Origin: Cellulomonas uda
Lineage (GTDB): Bacteria; Actinomycetota; Actinomycetes; Actinomycetales; Cellulomonadaceae
Direction: 5' to 3'
Assembly: GCF_006538705.1 (NCBI RefSeq)
Contig: NZ_BJLP01000021.1
Span: 1 to 61,037, forward strand
Length of the DNA: 61,037 bases
Shown: piece after piece, positions 33,421 through 44,340 of the stretch
Layout: every line of letters begins with the position of its first letter
Position numbering within the stretch: position 1 is the stretch's first letter
The notes under the pieces: generated by a model
Told to the model about the DNA's origin: nothing
Seen by the model: the letters and a program-made list of their open reading frames with translations, nothing else
Databases searched by the model: none
Position numbers and translations under genes: made by a program

Positions 33421-34185
33421 CTACGCGCGGGCCGCGCGCGCGAAACGGGTCAGGCGGACCCGAACGAGACGGCTCACGACGGCGCCCAGCGCGAGCGGCG
33501 CACGCGTCACCGTCGCGAGGGCTCGGGCCGTCTCCCGGCCCACCCGGTCGACGTCAGCGCGGGCCGAGGCCGCCATCACTCCCACCTGGTGCGCGCGCAG
33601 GGCGTGCGCGAGCGCCGGGACGTCCGCCAGCACGTCGGCGCGCACGGCGTGGTCCTCGGGAGCGAGCAGACGCAGCCACTCCGCGAACAGACGCACTCGT
33701 GCTTCCGCCGAGTCGTCGAGCAGACCGGACCGGAGAGCGTCCTGCCGGCTGACCGCTCGCACGGTGCGATCGTGATCCCGCACCGAGTCCAGCTCGACGA
33801 CCGCCATACCCGACGCCGCGGCGTCGTCGAGCAGCACGGTCAGGCGCGCGTCGCGCAGCTGGAGCGCGGCGCGGACCGGCGCCCACGACGCGTCGTCGGG
33901 GTCGGACAGCCCGGCGAGCTGCACGACCCCGTCGCCGGCCGTCCGACCCGCACGCGAGCGTGCCGCTCCGGCCCGCCGCGAGACCTCGGACTCGAGCCAG
34001 GTGCAGTCGTCGCAGAGCGTCTTGGCGGCCCTCAGCAGCGACAGACCCCAGTCGCCGACCAGGCACGCGGTGCACAGCTCCCCGCGGGTGACGAGGTCGA
34101 CACCGGTCCGGCTCGCCTCCGCGACCGCCGCGGGGGCGGGGCGCAGCTCGACGAGACCGTCGGCGCGCAGGAACTTCTCACTCAT
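33421..34185 (-). CDS. Uncharacterised 254-aa protein with paired CxxC motif
   Basis: ATG at 34185 with GGGAG upstream. Near the N-terminus ELCTACLVGDW and TLCDDCTWLE form two CxxC pairs about 20 residues apart, a likely zinc site. The remaining 190 residues are mainly alpha-helical, Arg- and Ala-rich (VSRRAGAARSRAGRTAGDG, FAEWLRLLAPEDHAV), with no membrane segment. I recognise no family. GC3 is as high as in its neighbours. It stands alone, bracketed by terminator hairpins, with a structured leader upstream. A nucleic-acid or protein-binding role is possible but not shown. Confidence 0.75.
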   Translation of the reverse strand: MSEKFLRADGLVELRPAPAAVAEASRTGVDLVTRGELCTACLVGDWGLSLLRAAKTLCDDCTWLESEVSRRAGAARSRAGRTAGDGVVQLAGLSDPDDASWAPVRAALQLRDARLTVLLDDAAASGMAVVELDSVRDHDRTVRAVSRQDALRSGLLDDSAEARVRLFAEWLRLLAPEDHAVRADVLADVPALAHALRAHQVGVMAASARADVDRVGRETARALATVTRAPLALGAVVSRLVRVRLTRFARAARA

Positions 34186-34206
34186 GGGCGTACTCCCTTC
34201 GCACTT

Positions 34207-34228
34207 CCCGGCGGCGGTCGCCGCCGGG
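34207..34228 (-). promoter_or_regulatory. Hairpin in the leader of the 254-aa gene
   Basis: CCCGGCGGCG (34207-34216) and CGCCGCCGGG (34219-34228) form a 10-bp stem with a 2-base loop, 21 bases before the ATG and next to the ribosome site. Could affect translation. Confidence 0.4.
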
Positions 34229-34365
34229 CCGGTCTTCCTCCGGGGCACCGTGCGCGAGGTTGCGCGGTTGCCGGACCAGCACGCGGAGGGCGTCTCGCTG
34301 ATCGCTCTTGACCTGGGGAGACGCTAACGCGGCCCGGCTCGCACGAGCAAGGGACGTCACACGAA

Positions 34366-34405
34366 CGCGGGCGGTGGACGACGAGTCCGCCGTCCACCGC
34401 CCGCG
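34366..34405 (-). terminator. Terminator of the suf operon
   Basis: CGCGGGCGGTGGAC (34366-34379) and GTCCACCGCCCGCG (34392-34405) form a perfect 14-bp stem with a 12-base loop, 11 bases past the sufT stop. Confidence 0.85.
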
Positions 34406-34416
34406 TGCGAGGTGTG

Positions 34417-34746
34417 TCAGATGTTGAAGCCGAGGGCCCGCATCTGCTCACGACCGTCCTCGGTGATCTTCTCCGGGCCCCACGGCGGCATCCAGACCCA
34501 GTTGATGCGGAAGCCGTCGACGATGCCGTCGAGCGCCTGCGCCGACTGGTCCTCGATGACGTCGGTGAGCGGGCACGCCGCCGACGTGAGCGTCATGTCG
34601 ATCACCGCGGTGTTCTGCTCGAGCGCGACCCCGTACACGAGGCCGAGGTCGACGACGTTGATCCCGAGCTCGGGGTCGATCACGTCGCGCATCGCCTCCT
34701 CGACGTCCGCGACGGTCGTCGGTGAGCCAGTGCTGGGGGTGGTCAT
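34417..34746 (-). CDS. sufT: SufT/DUF59 (MIP18-family) Fe-S maturation protein
   Basis: 109 aa, ATG at 34746 overlapping the sufU stop. DVEEAMRDVIDPELGINVVD (the DPE motif), LTSAACPLTDVIEDQ with the conserved Cys and the ending VWMPPWGPEKITEDG are the DUF59 landmarks. SufT-type proteins help deliver Fe-S clusters. Last gene of the suf operon, followed by a terminator. Confidence 0.92.
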   Translation of the reverse strand: MTTPSTGSPTTVADVEEAMRDVIDPELGINVVDLGLVYGVALEQNTAVIDMTLTSAACPLTDVIEDQSAQALDGIVDGFRINWVWMPPWGPEKITEDGREQMRALGFNI

Positions 34747-35219
34747 GCGTCCTCCCGGGATCCGGTCTTGATGAGTGCGTCGTTCAGCGCGACCCAGCCG
34801 AGCAGGGCGCACTTCACGCGTGCGGAGTACTTGCCGACGCCCGTGAAGGCGGCGGCGTCGCCGAGCGCCTCCTCGGCGTCGTCGTCGTCGAGCCCCTGCC
34901 CCCTGGACTGCATGAGGTCGCGGAACGACGCGGCGAGCGTGTCGACGGTGCCCAGCGGCTGGTCGAGCACCAGGTCGTGCAGCACCGAGACCGAGGCCTG
35001 CGAGATCGAGCAGCCCTGCCCCTCCCAGCGCAGCCCGCGGACCACCCCGGCGTCGTCGACGTCGACCTGCAGGGTCACCTCGTCGCCGCACGTGGGGTTC
35101 ACCTGGTGCGACTGCGCCGAGCGGGCGCCGTCCGCCGCCTCGCCCAGCCCTCGCCCGTGCGGGAACTTCGCGTGGTCCAGGATCACCTGCTGGTACAGCT
35201 GCTCCATCGAGCTGCTCAT
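34743..35219 (-). CDS. sufU: SufU-type sulfur acceptor / scaffold
   Basis: 158 aa from the ATG at 35219. The Cys-Asp-Cys-Cys zinc ligands are present: Cys44 and Asp46 in NPTCGDEV, Cys70 in GQGCSISQAS, Cys137 in RVKCALLGW. In Gram-positive Suf systems, SufU takes the persulfide sulfur from SufS, which lies directly upstream. It overlaps sufT by four bases. Confidence 0.94.
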   Translation of the reverse strand: MSSSMEQLYQQVILDHAKFPHGRGLGEAADGARSAQSHQVNPTCGDEVTLQVDVDDAGVVRGLRWEGQGCSISQASVSVLHDLVLDQPLGTVDTLAASFRDLMQSRGQGLDDDDAEEALGDAAAFTGVGKYSARVKCALLGWVALNDALIKTGSREDA

Positions 35220-35251
35220 ACGTCGCCCTTCTCGTGGCGCCGGGGGCGCCG

Positions 35252-37363
<2,112 letters not shown>

Positions 37364-37385
37364 GCGGGTTGCTCCTCGGTGACGG

Positions 37386-37718
37386 TCAGACAGTCCGGTC
37401 CACGTCGACGAGCACGCGCTCGCCGTCCAGCGTGACCGGGTAGACGGGGACGGGGGTGACGGCGGGCGGGCCGAGCGGCTTGCCGGAGCGCAGGTCGAAC
37501 CGCGAGCCGTGCAGCCAGCACTCGATCGTGCAGCCCTCGACCTCGCCGTCGGACAGCGAGACCGCGCCGTGCGAGCAGATGTCGCTGATCGCGTGCAGCT
37601 CGCCGTCGTCGTCGCGGACGATCGCGACCTCGACGGTCCCGGTCTCGCCCTCGAGCTCGACGCGCAGCGTGCCCCCCGTGGGCACGTCGGACGCGTAGCA
37701 CGCGAGCTGTGCGGTCAT
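37386..37718 (-). CDS. Rieske-type [2Fe-2S] ferredoxin
   Basis: 110 aa, ATG at 37718 overlapping the sufD stop. Cluster ligands CSHGAVSL (Cys-x-His) and CTIECWLHGSRFDLRSG (Cys-x2-His) are complete. Soluble Rieske ferredoxins of the NirD/dioxygenase-ferredoxin type sit in actinobacterial suf operons between sufD and sufC; they may supply electrons for assembly, which is inferred. Confidence 0.92.
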   Translation of the reverse strand: MTAQLACYASDVPTGGTLRVELEGETGTVEVAIVRDDDGELHAISDICSHGAVSLSDGEVEGCTIECWLHGSRFDLRSGKPLGPPAVTPVPVYPVTLDGERVLVDVDRTV

Positions 37719-39010
37719 GCCTGCTCCACCACGGCACCCGCGTCGCTGCCCTCGACGGCGACCTGGTCGAGCACGGACATCGACTCCTCGAGCTCGGCCT
37801 CGATCGCGGCGATGAGCCGCTCCTCGACCTCCGGGACACCGATCTCGTGCACCAGCTCGGCGAAGAAGCCGCGCACGACGAGGCGTCGCGCGTCGGGCTC
37901 GGGGATGCCGCGGGCCCGCAGGTAGAACAGCTGCTCGTCGTCGAACCGGCCGGTCGCGGACGCGTGCCCCGCGCCCTCGATCAGCCCGGTCTCGATCTCG
38001 AGGTTCGGCACGGAGTCCGCGCGCGCCCCGTCGGTGAGGACGAGGTTGCGGTTGAGCTCGTACGTGTCGGTGCCCTCGGCCTCGGCCCGGATCAGCACGT
38101 CGCCGACCCACACCGTGTGCGCGCCCGCTCCCTGCAGCGCGCCCTTGTAGGTCACGCGGCTCACGCAGCTGGGCACCGCGTGGTCGACGAACAGCCGGTG
38201 CTCCTGGTGCTGGCCGGCGTCCGCGAAGTACAGCCCGAGCATGGTGACCGAGCCGCCCTCGCCGGCGAACTGCGCGTCCGGGGTCACGCGCACGACGTCG
38301 CCGCCGAGCGTCACGACGATGTGCTTGACCGTCGCGTCACGGCCGACCTTGAGGCGGTGCGACGCGGCGTGCACGGAGCCCTCGGCCCAGTCGTGCACCG
38401 ACACGACCGTGAGGTGCGCGCCGTCCTCGGCGACGATCTCGACCGTCTCGGTGAGCGCGGCGTGGCCGACGTGGTCGATGACCACGGTGCCCTGCGACAT
38501 CGCCTCGGCCCGCACGACGAGGTGCGCCGCGCTCGGCTCGAGCGGCGCCTCCTGCGTGCCCGCGCCCTCGACGCCCTCGATGCGGATCGACGTGACCTTC
38601 GAGGTCACGGCCTCCCGCGGGATCGTCACGAGCGTGGCGCGCGGCGCCGAGGCCCACGCGACGGCCGCCGCGCGGTCGCCCGGCTTGCCGACGACACCGA
38701 GACGCGCGTCGCCGCGGTCGACGATCTCGACGACGACCTCGGGCGACTCGACGACGGTCGTCAGGACGCCGTGCCCGTCGAGCACGCCGCCCGAGTCCGC
38801 GGCGAACAGCGGCGCGAGGCGCGCGACGGGAGCGAACCGCCACTCCTCCTCGCGGCCGGTGGGGACGGCGAAGTCCGCGACGTCGAAGGACGTCCTGCGC
38901 TCGGCGCGCGAGGCCTCCGGCACACCGCCCACACCGTGCGTGTGCGCGCCGTCCGCGACCGCGCGGGAGTGGTCGGTCGAGAGCGCCGACTCGTTCGTGG
39001 TGGTCGTCAT
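37715..39010 (-). CDS. sufD: SufD, Fe-S assembly scaffold partner
   Basis: 431 aa. Beta-helix protein of the SufB/SufD family with GREEEWRFAPVARLAPL near the start, AGQHQEHRLFVDHAVPSC in the core and FYLRARGIPEPDARRLVVRGFFAEL at the end (split: FYLRARGIPEPDARRL, VVRGFFAELVHE). Partner of SufB and SufC. Start overlaps the sufB stop by one base. Confidence 0.95.
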   Translation of the reverse strand: MTTTTNESALSTDHSRAVADGAHTHGVGGVPEASRAERRTSFDVADFAVPTGREEEWRFAPVARLAPLFAADSGGVLDGHGVLTTVVESPEVVVEIVDRGDARLGVVGKPGDRAAAVAWASAPRATLVTIPREAVTSKVTSIRIEGVEGAGTQEAPLEPSAAHLVVRAEAMSQGTVVIDHVGHAALTETVEIVAEDGAHLTVVSVHDWAEGSVHAASHRLKVGRDATVKHIVVTLGGDVVRVTPDAQFAGEGGSVTMLGLYFADAGQHQEHRLFVDHAVPSCVSRVTYKGALQGAGAHTVWVGDVLIRAEAEGTDTYELNRNLVLTDGARADSVPNLEIETGLIEGAGHASATGRFDDEQLFYLRARGIPEPDARRLVVRGFFAELVHEIGVPEVEERLIAAIEAELEESMSVLDQVAVEGSDAGAVVEQA

Positions 39011-40449
39011 CAGCCGACGGCCCCTTCCATCTGCAGCTCGATGAGGCGGTTGAGCTCGAGGGCGTACTCCATGGGCAGCTCACGCGCGATGGGCTCGACG
39101 AACCCGCGCACGATCATCGCCATGGCCTCCGTCTCCGGCATGCCTCGGGACATCAGGTAGAACAGCTGGTCCTCGCTCACGCGGGACACCGTGGCCTCGT
39201 GGCCCATCGACACGTCGTCCTCGCGGACGTCGACGTACGGGTAGGTGTCCGAGCGGGAGATCTGGTCGACGAGAAGCGCGTCGCACAGCACGTTCGACGC
39301 GGAGTGCGAGGCACCCTCGAGGATCTGCACGAGACCGCGGTACGACGTGCGGCCACCGCCGCGCGCGACCGACTTCGAGACGATCGACGACGACGTGTGC
39401 GGCGCGGCGTGCACCATCTTGGAGCCCGCGTCCTGGTGCTGGCCTTCGCCGGCGAACGCGATCGACAGCGTCTCGCCGCGCGCGTGCTCGCCCATGAGGT
39501 AGATCGCCGGGTACTTCATCGTCACCTTGGAGCCGATGTTGCCGTCGACCCACTCCATGGTCGCGCCCTCGGCAGCGGTCGCCCGCTTGGTGACGAGGTT
39601 GTACACGTTGTTCGACCAGTTCTGGATCGTCGTGTACCGCACGCGGGCGTTCTTCTTGACGATGATCTCGACGACCGCCGAGTGCAGCGAGTCCGACGAG
39701 TACACGGGCGCCGTGCAGCCCTCGACGTAGTGCACGTACGAGCCCTCGTCGGCGATGATCAGCGTCCGCTCGAACTGGCCCATGTTCTCGGTGTTGATCC
39801 GGAAGTAGGCCTGCAGCGGGATCTCGACGTGCACGCCCGGCGGGACGTAGACGAACGAGCCGCCCGACCACACCGCGGTGTTGAGCGACGCGAACTTGTT
39901 GTCGCCCGGGGGGATCACGGAGCCGAAGTACTGCTCGAAGATCTCCGGGTGCTCGCGCAGGCCGGTGTCGGTGTCGAGGAAGATGACGCCCTGCTCCTCG
40001 AGCGACTCCTGGATCTGGTGGTAGACCACCTCGGACTCGTACTGCGCGGCGACACCGGCGACGAGGCGCTGCTTCTCCGCCTCGGGGATCCCCAGCCGGT
40101 CGTACGTGTTCTTGATGTCCTCGGGCAGGTCGTCCCAGCTGGCCGCCTGCTTCTCCGTGGACCGCACGAAGTACTTGATGTTGTCGAAGTCGATGCCCGA
40201 CAGGTCCGCACCCCACCAGGGCATGGGCTTCTTCTCGAACATGCGCAGCGACTTCAGGCGCGTCTTGAGCATCCACTCCGGCTCGTTCTTGAGCCGGGAG
40301 ATCTCCCGCACGACGTCCTCCGAGAGGCCGCGCCTCGCGGTCGCGCCCGCGGTGTCCGTGTCGTGCCAGCCGTAGTTGTAGCTGCCGATCGAGGCGATGG
40401 CCTCGTCCTGCGTCATCGGCTGCTCCGGGTCCTGCGTAGGTGCGCTCAT
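39010..40449 (-). CDS. sufB: SufB, Fe-S cluster scaffold
   Basis: 479 aa from the ATG at 40449. SNYGWHDT-like start ([20 protein letters not shown]), [20 protein letters not shown] and [17 protein letters not shown] are conserved SufB segments. It is the scaffold on which clusters are built with SufC and SufD. It begins four bases inside the sufR end (ATGA), so its translation is coupled to the regulator. Length is normal and no intein is present. Confidence 0.96.
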   Translation of the reverse strand: MSAPTQDPEQPMTQDEAIASIGSYNYGWHDTDTAGATARRGLSEDVVREISRLKNEPEWMLKTRLKSLRMFEKKPMPWWGADLSGIDFDNIKYFVRSTEKQAASWDDLPEDIKNTYDRLGIPEAEKQRLVAGVAAQYESEVVYHQIQESLEEQGVIFLDTDTGLREHPEIFEQYFGSVIPPGDNKFASLNTAVWSGGSFVYVPPGVHVEIPLQAYFRINTENMGQFERTLIIADEGSYVHYVEGCTAPVYSSDSLHSAVVEIIVKKNARVRYTTIQNWSNNVYNLVTKRATAAEGATMEWVDGNIGSKVTMKYPAIYLMGEHARGETLSIAFAGEGQHQDAGSKMVHAAPHTSSSIVSKSVARGGGRTSYRGLVQILEGASHSASNVLCDALLVDQISRSDTYPYVDVREDDVSMGHEATVSRVSEDQLFYLMSRGMPETEAMAMIVRGFVEPIARELPMEYALELNRLIELQMEGAVG

Positions 40450-41210
40450 GCGTTCGTTCCTTCCGGGGCGAGCACAGGGGGGTTCGTGGTCGGGGCGACG
40501 TCGGCCGCGGGTGGCGGCTGGGCGACCGGGATGTTCGTGGTGCACACGTGCCCGCCGCCCGCGAGGGTCGCGAGCCGCTGCACGTGGACGCCGAGCAGGC
40601 GCGAGAACGCGCGCGTCTCGGCGTCGCACAGCTGCGGGAACTCGTGCGCGACGTGCTGCACCGGGCAGTGGCCCTGGCACAGCTGGACGGCGTGCAGGCC
40701 GGGCACCGTGCGGGCCGTCGCCGCGTAGCCGTCGTCCGACAGCGCGTCCGCGAGCAGCTCGACGCGTCCCGCCACGTCGCCTCCCGCCGCGCCCTCGACG
40801 CGCGGCGCGAGCCGTGCCTCGAGCTCCGCGACGCGCTGCGCCGCGAACCGTTCGACGGCCTCGGTCCCGACCGTGTCCGCGAGGAACCGCAGCGCGTCGG
40901 TCGCGATCTCCGCGTAACGCTGCGACAGCGCGCTCTGACCCAGCGCCGTCACGACGTACCGCTTCGCGGGCCGGCCGCGGCGGGCCGGTCCGTGACCGAC
41001 GCCGTCGTGCACCGCGATCTGGGCGGCGGTCTCGAGGACGCCCAGGTGCCGCCGGATCGCGGCGGGCGTCAGGTCGAGCCGTGCGGCGAGGTCGGCGGCC
41101 GTGATGGGCCCCTCGCCGGCGACGAGCTGCAGGACGCGCTGCCGCGTCGACGCGTCCGTGGTGTCCTCGCCGGGCCCCGGGAGCGGGACCGCATGCGTGA
41201 GCTCGCTCAT
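40446..41210 (-). CDS. sufR: SufR, Fe-S-sensing repressor of the suf operon
   Basis: 254 aa from the ATG at 41210 (GGAGGTGGG just before it; upstream in-frame codons lie inside the operator region). An N-terminal winged helix-turn-helix ([20 protein letters not shown]) is followed by a sensor domain with Cys178, Cys182, Cys195 and Cys223 ([18 protein letters not shown] ... GHVC), enough to hold a [4Fe-4S] cluster. SufR represses suf genes when clusters are plentiful. It leads the operon, and a matching operator lies 65 bases upstream. Confidence 0.93.
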   Translation of the reverse strand: MSELTHAVPLPGPGEDTTDASTRQRVLQLVAGEGPITAADLAARLDLTPAAIRRHLGVLETAAQIAVHDGVGHGPARRGRPAKRYVVTALGQSALSQRYAEIATDALRFLADTVGTEAVERFAAQRVAELEARLAPRVEGAAGGDVAGRVELLADALSDDGYAATARTVPGLHAVQLCQGHCPVQHVAHEFPQLCDAETRAFSRLLGVHVQRLATLAGGGHVCTTNIPVAQPPPAADVAPTTNPPVLAPEGTNA

Positions 41211-41265
41211 CCCACCTCCGCTCGTCGGCTGCTTCGTCGTGCGACGCGACCTGCGGGGCGCACGA

Positions 41266-41293
41266 CCGATATCGACAACATGGTTGTTGCCAA
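41266..41293 (-). promoter_or_regulatory. suf operon promoter with SufR operator
   Basis: Minus-strand TTGGCA (41293-41288) and TATCGG (41271-41266), 16 bases apart, resemble -35 and -10. Between and overlapping them is CAAC-N6-GTTG (41276-41289 on the plus strand), the motif known for cyanobacterial SufR; a shorter ACAAC-atg-GTTGT palindrome (41275-41287) overlaps it. Confidence 0.65.
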
Positions 41294-41402
41294 ATTCCCC
41301 GTGCGCAAGCAAGGCAACCCTTCGCGGCCGCCCGGTCGCGGTGTGACGTCCCCCACCGCTGGCTCGACGCGGAGCGTCAGGGCGTCCCGCGCGCGGCCCA
41401 CC

Positions 41403-41408
41403 TAGACT
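41403..41408 (+). promoter_or_regulatory. -10 element (TAGACT) of the ABC-2 exporter genes
   Basis: TAGACT ends 8 bases before the GTG at 41417. Confidence 0.5.
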
Positions 41409-41416
41409 CGTCGTCC

Positions 41417-42361
41417 GTGCCCGCCTCCCCCGTCGCCGAGCAGGCCGTCGAGATCTCCGGTCTCGTCAAGCGCTACGGCGACCGCGCCGTCGTCGACGGC
41501 CTCGACCTCGTCGCACGGCCCGGCGCCGTCACCGCCGTCCTGGGGCCGAACGGCGCGGGCAAGACGACGACGATCGAGTGCTGCGAGGGCCTGCGCCGGC
41601 CCGACGCGGGCACCGTGCGCGTGCTCGGGCTCGACCCCGTCGACGACGCGCGCGAGCTGCGCCCCCGGGTCGGCGTGATGCTCCAGGACGGCGGTCTGCC
41701 GACCGGCGTGCCCGCCGCGCAGATGCTGGAGCACGTCGCGCGCATGTACGCCGACCCGCGCCCGCTCGACGAGCTCACCGAGCGGCTCGGGCTCGGCTCG
41801 TTCGCGCGCACCACCGTGCGACGCCTGTCCGGCGGTCAGCGCCAGCGTCTCGCGCTCGCCACGGCCGTCGTCGGCCGACCCCAGGTCGCGTTCCTCGACG
41901 AGCCCAGCGCCGGTATGGACCCGCAGTCCCGCCACGCCGTGTGGCAGCTCGTCCGCGAGCTGCGCGACGAAGGCGTGGCCGTGGTGCTCACCACGCATCT
42001 CATGGACGAGGCCGAGGACCTGGCGGACCACGTGGTCGTCGTGGACCACGGGAAGGTCATCGCGCAGGGCTCGGTGCGCGACCTGGTCTCGTCGGGTGAC
42101 GACCGCACGCTGCGCCTCGACGCGACGCCCGGGCTCGACGTGGTCGCGCTCACCGCCGCGCTCACGGCCGACGGACCGGGTGTCACGACGACCGAGACCT
42201 CACCCGGCAGCTACGCGGTCGTCGGCCCCGTCGGCCCGACGACCGTCGCCGCCCTGACCCGCTGGCTCGCCGAGCAGGACGTGCTCGCGACCCGGCTGAC
42301 CGTCGGCCGCCGCACGCTCGAGGACGTCTTCCTCGACCTGACCGGGCGGACCCTGCGATGA
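41417..42361 (+). CDS. ABC-2 type exporter ATP-binding protein
   Basis: 314 aa from GTG at 41417. Walker A GPNGAGKTT, signature RLSGGQRQRLALATAVV, Walker B VAFLDEPSAGMD, switch His in LTTHLMDEAEDL. The last 90 residues form the extra C-terminal domain of DrrA/CcmA-type ATPases. Its stop overlaps the permease start within a 12-bp tandem repeat. The order sufR / ABC ATPase / permease / ctaA is common in actinobacteria (for example around Rv1456c-Rv1460), and the substrate is unknown. Confidence 0.9.
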   Translation: MPASPVAEQAVEISGLVKRYGDRAVVDGLDLVARPGAVTAVLGPNGAGKTTTIECCEGLRRPDAGTVRVLGLDPVDDARELRPRVGVMLQDGGLPTGVPAAQMLEHVARMYADPRPLDELTERLGLGSFARTTVRRLSGGQRQRLALATAVVGRPQVAFLDEPSAGMDPQSRHAVWQLVRELRDEGVAVVLTTHLMDEAEDLADHVVVVDHGKVIAQGSVRDLVSSGDDRTLRLDATPGLDVVALTAALTADGPGVTTTETSPGSYAVVGPVGPTTVAALTRWLAEQDVLATRLTVGRRTLEDVFLDLTGRTLR

Positions 42362-42405
42362 ACTCTTCGATGAACTCTGCGATGAACTCTGCGATGAACC
42401 CTGCG
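42346..42405. repeat. 12-bp tandem repeat over the ATPase stop / permease start junction
   Basis: Five near-identical copies of a 12-bp unit (core CTGCGATGAACT) cover the last codons of the ATPase gene and the first codons of the permease. Each copy carries ATGA, giving four in-frame ATG codons (MNSSMNSAMNSAMNPA). Confidence 0.8.
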
Positions 42406-43218
42406 CCGACCGGACCCGAGACGGCCCGACCCCGACCGCCCCGGCCCGAGCCCACCGGCTCCCGCGCCCACGCCGGCTCCTCGTCGCGCCGCACGCGTGT
42501 CCTCGCGCAGACCTCGTTCGAGGCACGCGCGATCCTGCGCAACGGCGAGCAGCTGATGGTGACGGTGGTCGTGCCCGTGCTCGCGCTCGTCGGGCTCGTG
42601 CAGGCCGACGTGCTCGACGTCGACACCGGCGGGCTCAGCCGTATCGACTTCTTCACGCCCGGCATCCTCGCGCTCGCCGTCATGACGTCGTCGTTCACGT
42701 CGCAGGCGATCGCGTCGGCGTTCGACCGCCGCAACGGCGTGCTGCGGCTGCTGTCGACCACGCCGCTCGGCCGCGGCGGGCTGCTCGCGGGCAAGGTGCT
42801 CGGCGTGCTCGTCGTCGAGCTCGTGCAGGTGCTCGTGATCGGGCTCACAGCGGTCGCGCTCGGCTGGCGCCCCGACGCGTTCGGCGTCGCACTCTCGCTC
42901 GTCGCCGTGCTGCTCGGGACCGCGGCGTTCACGTCGCTCGCGATGCTCGTGGCGGGCACCCTGCGCGCGGAGGCGGTGCTCGCGGTCGCGAACCTCGCGC
43001 TGCTGCTCCTCGCGATCGCCGGCGGCGTGATCGTCCCCGCGGACCGCCTGCCCGGCCCGCTCTCCCACCTCGCGCTGCTGCTGCCGTCGGGCGCGCTGGG
43101 CGAGGCCATGCGGGGGGCGTTCCAGCAGGGCACGCTGCCCGCCTGGTCGGTCGTCGTGCTGGTCGGCTGGACCGCGGCGCTCGGGTGGGGCGCCGGGCGC
43201 CTGTTCCGCTGGCACTGA
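42358..43218 (+). CDS. ABC-2 type exporter permease
   Basis: 286 aa if started at the first of four in-frame ATGs (42358, 42370, 42382, 42394); which is used is undecided. A polar, Pro/Arg-rich lead of about 45 residues is followed by six hydrophobic helices, with FFTPGILALAVMTSSFTSQAIA and LLLPSGALGEAMRGAFQQG as ABC-2 landmarks. It pairs with the ATPase upstream; ctaA follows 81 bases later with its own -10. Substrate unknown. Confidence 0.87.
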   Translation: MNSSMNSAMNSAMNPAPTGPETARPRPPRPEPTGSRAHAGSSSRRTRVLAQTSFEARAILRNGEQLMVTVVVPVLALVGLVQADVLDVDTGGLSRIDFFTPGILALAVMTSSFTSQAIASAFDRRNGVLRLLSTTPLGRGGLLAGKVLGVLVVELVQVLVIGLTAVALGWRPDAFGVALSLVAVLLGTAAFTSLAMLVAGTLRAEAVLAVANLALLLLAIAGGVIVPADRLPGPLSHLALLLPSGALGEAMRGAFQQGTLPAWSVVVLVGWTAALGWGAGRLFRWH

Positions 43219-43286
43219 CCGCGCGGCGCGCGCAACGTCACAGGCCTCCCGGTCCGTCCGCGGCCCGGCCGCCGGACGGCTCGGCC

Positions 43287-43292
43287 TAGGCT
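43287..43292 (+). promoter_or_regulatory. -10 element (TAGGCT) of ctaA
   Basis: TAGGCT ends 7 bases before the ctaA GTG; no ribosome site. Confidence 0.5.
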
Positions 43293-43299
43293 GGTCACC

Positions 43300-44304
43300 G
43301 TGAGTGCGAGCCCCACGTCCGTCGTCCCCGACCGCGAGCCGGCCCGCGGCCCGCGCGGCCGCTGGGTCGCCCTGCTGGCCTGGCTGCGCGGCCACGTGCG
43401 CGCGGTGCTCGTCGCGAACCTCGTGCTCCAGATCGCGATCGTCGCCACCGGCGGTGCGGTGCGCCTCACCGCGTCCGGGCTCGGCTGCTCGACGTGGCCG
43501 CAGTGCGAGCCGGGCAGCTTCGTCCCGGTGCTGCACGACGCGACCACCTACCACGTGTTCGTCGAGTTCGGGAACCGGCTCATGACGTTCGTGCTCACGC
43601 TCGCGGCCGTCGCGGTCGCGTACGTCGTGTGGCCGGACCGCGCCCGCTCCCGCTCGTTCCGCCTGCTCGGCTGGGTGCCGCTCGCGGGTGTCGTGGCGCA
43701 GGCGGTCGTCGGCGGCGTGCTCGTGCTCCTGGCGCTGCCGCCGATCCTCGTCTCGACGCACTTCCTGATCTCGATGGCGCTGGTCTCCGCGTCCCTGGTG
43801 CTGCTGCACCGCGCCGACGAGGGCGGCGACGGCGTGCCCACGCCGCTCGTCGACCGCACGACCCTGCTCCTGACGCACCTCGCGGCCGGGCTCATGGTCG
43901 TCGTCCTCGTGCTCGGCACGCTGACGACGGGCGCGGGCCCGCACTCGGGAGACGACGAGGTCGGCTACCGGCTCGCGGTCGACCCGCTGCTCATGGCGCG
44001 CGTGCACGCCGCGGCCGTGTGGGCGTTCACCGCCGTGCTCGTCGCGGTGCTCTGGCGCACGCGCCGCGGCGGTCCTGCGGGGACGCGGGCGCTCGCGGCC
44101 CACCGGGCGTCGCTGGTGCTGCTCGGGCTGACGGTCGCGCAGGGCGCGATCGGGTACGTCCAGACCGCGACGGGGCTGCCGATCGCGCTCGTGAACCTGC
44201 ACCTGGTGGGTGCCGCGCTCCTCGCGGCCGGGACGACGCGCGTGTGGCTGTCCACGCGGACCCGGTCGGTCGACGGGACGCCGGGGGCCACGCAGCCGGT
44301 GTGA
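43300..44304 (+). CDS. ctaA: Heme A synthase (COX15/CtaA family)
   Basis: 334 aa from GTG at 43300. Eight membrane helices. IVATGGAVRLTASGLGCSTWPQCEPG (split: VATGGAVRLTASGLGC, STWPQCEPG) with the conserved Cys pair, VFVEFGNRLMTFVLTL, LVSTHFLISMALV and IALVNLHLVGAALL carry the conserved His ligands. It oxidises the C8 methyl of heme O to make heme A for cytochrome c oxidase. Confidence 0.93.
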   Translation: MSASPTSVVPDREPARGPRGRWVALLAWLRGHVRAVLVANLVLQIAIVATGGAVRLTASGLGCSTWPQCEPGSFVPVLHDATTYHVFVEFGNRLMTFVLTLAAVAVAYVVWPDRARSRSFRLLGWVPLAGVVAQAVVGGVLVLLALPPILVSTHFLISMALVSASLVLLHRADEGGDGVPTPLVDRTTLLLTHLAAGLMVVVLVLGTLTTGAGPHSGDDEVGYRLAVDPLLMARVHAAAVWAFTAVLVAVLWRTRRGGPAGTRALAAHRASLVLLGLTVAQGAIGYVQTATGLPIALVNLHLVGAALLAAGTTRVWLSTRTRSVDGTPGATQPV

Positions 44305-44340
44305 GCGCGCGACGACGCGCGGCGGCGCGCAGCGGCGCCG

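Noticed and set aside
34178..34360. 60-codon minus-strand frame ending at the start of the 254-aa gene
   Set aside because: High GC3 and overlap with the next ATG are suggestive, but there is no ribosome site, it spans a 10-bp hairpin and the sequence is low-complexity.
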